64,000 nt of DNA. Origin: Marinobacter xestospongiae (GTDB taxonomy: Bacteria > Pseudomonadota > Gammaproteobacteria > Pseudomonadales > Oleiphilaceae). Shown here in pieces: positions 63,350 to 64,000 of this stretch; position 1 is the first letter of the stretch; each line of letters opens with the position of its first letter. Location of the stretch: NCBI RefSeq assembly GCF_023156385.1, contig NZ_JAKZAK010000001.1:1-64000 (forward strand). Reading direction: 5' to 3'. The notes below the pieces were generated by a model. It was not told the DNA's origin. It saw nothing but the letters and a program-made list of their open reading frames with translations, and did no database searches. The translations under genes and the position numbers were made by a program.

Positions 63350-64000
63350 TGTTCACTCGCCGCAAGAGTCTTTCGTGAAAAAACTTTCGCCTGATCCAGC
63401 AGGTACACAAGGCTCGCCAGGAACACCAGTGCGAACGTGACTTGATGATGTTCTGTAAATTCTTCACCAAAGAGGAAAACCGCGAAGATGAAGTTACAGG
63501 TCGGCGGAATCAGCTGGAAAAAAGCCAGTGTGATCATCTCTAGGTTCTGCGCGGCGACGGTGTACCACCACAAAGGCAGAACACTGATCAGGCCAACGAT
63601 CGCTAGAACCGCCCACTGAGTCGTGGTTGTCTCATCACCAAAGCTCGGACCGCCCTGAAACGCCAGGAAGATGAAATAGCCAATAGCAAATGGAAACAGG
63701 AATACGCACTCGATCGTCAGTCCCGGCAGAGGCTTGATGGCTACACCCTTTCGGATGGCTGCATAGAGCGAGAAACACATGCCAATGATCAGCGCGATCC
63801 AAGGCGTCTGGCCGTAACCTGCGATCAAGTTCAGGATTGCTGCCGCTGTCAGGATGATGGCGAACCATTGGACCATACTGGGCCGCTCTTTAAACACTAG
63901 GAACCCGAACATCACGGAGAAGATCGGGCTGATGTAATAGCCGAGCGAAGCTTCCAGAACCATATTGTTGGTCACCCCAATGATGTAGGTGAGCCACCAG
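63346..64000 (-). CDS. RarD-like EamA-family exporter, cut by the window edge
   Basis: The C-terminal part (about 218 residues) of a DMT/RarD-type membrane transporter is present, and the N-terminus is outside the window. The segments NMVLEASLGYYISPIFSVMF and PLWWYTVAAQNLEMITLAFF match RarD proteins, and about seven TM helices remain. Translation runs directly into asd through a 4-base overlap. Such transporters are expected to move amino-acid-like metabolites outward. The residues just before the 63975 codon (WWLTYIIGV) show that the gene extends further right and is not a truncated ORF. Confidence 0.85.
   Translation of the reverse strand, partial: WWLTYIIGVTNNMVLEASLGYYISPIFSVMFGFLVFKERPSMVQWFAIILTAAAILNLIAGYGQTPWIALIIGMCFSLYAAIRKGVAIKPLPGLTIECVFLFPFAIGYFIFLAFQGGPSFGDETTTTQWAVLAIVGLISVLPLWWYTVAAQNLEMITLAFFQLIPPTCNFIFAVFLFGEEFTEHHQVTFALVFLASLVYLLDQAKVFSRKTLAASEQ

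Overview
The window looks like a chromosomal segment from a GC-rich, aerobic-to-denitrifying gammaproteobacterium, most likely a marine Alcanivorax/Marinobacter/Pseudomonas-type organism. This placement is inferred from gene content: a homodimeric-type aceE with a two-lipoyl aceF, a complete arginine succinyltransferase (AST) pathway with the two-subunit AruF/AruG enzyme typical of pseudomonads, an AotJQMP-like arginine/ornithine importer, a glycolate oxidase operon and NnrS. No rRNA gene, intact tRNA or CRISPR array was seen.

Region by region: 0.2-1.6 kb, a KamA-like radical SAM aminomutase. 2.2-6.5 kb, pyruvate dehydrogenase E1 and E2. 6.5-8.4 kb, a divergent ArsR regulator and Old Yellow Enzyme, then an unannotated 36-residue ORF. 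8.7-11.5 kb, a porin and a DnaQ-exonuclease/GIY-YIG nuclease fusion. 11.6-17.9 kb, the AST operon astC-aruF-aruG-astD-astB. 17.9-22.8 kb, a TetR-controlled RND efflux pair. 22.9-27.1 kb, astE with an arginine/ornithine ABC importer on the opposite strand. 27.5-30.6 kb, a small protein, a metal-dependent hydrolase and a hydrolase-reductase fusion. 30.7-36.1 kb, glcC divergent from glcG-D-E-F, with two good GlcC/FadR-type operators. 36.1-40 kb, CsaA, an EamA transporter, an AraC regulator, a DUF3137 protein, a frameshifted lipoprotein and an SH3 protein. 40.2-46.2 kb, a TonB receptor divergent from a four-gene ABC-NnrS operon, with a Fur-like site touching a Dnr/NnrR-type box between them. 46.3-55.9 kb, a GST, an oxygen-sensing globin-coupled diguanylate cyclase, two lipoproteins, a periplasmic binding protein, an SRAP/YedK protein, a NYN-LOTUS protein and a chemoreceptor.

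From about 55.9 kb to the end the sequence changes character: base composition drops, genes become small and unfamiliar, and broken genes appear. This accessory stretch begins near a degenerate tRNA-3'-end-like sequence. It carries a frameshifted membrane protein, several orphan small genes, a DUF2442 protein, an aegerolysin and the 3' remnant of an IS3-family element. It then gives way to a LysR gene facing a tightly coupled operon (RarD-like exporter, aspartate-semialdehyde dehydrogenase, unknown protein, GNAT acetyltransferase). Its genes overlap by 4 bases each, and it runs off the right edge.

The two most promising novelties are the Fur/Dnr-marked TonB-ABC-NnrS cluster, a candidate metal-chelate uptake system for denitrifying or NO conditions, and the Asd-GNAT-RarD operon, a candidate pathway that makes and exports an aspartate-semialdehyde-derived metabolite. 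Both functional readings are inference.
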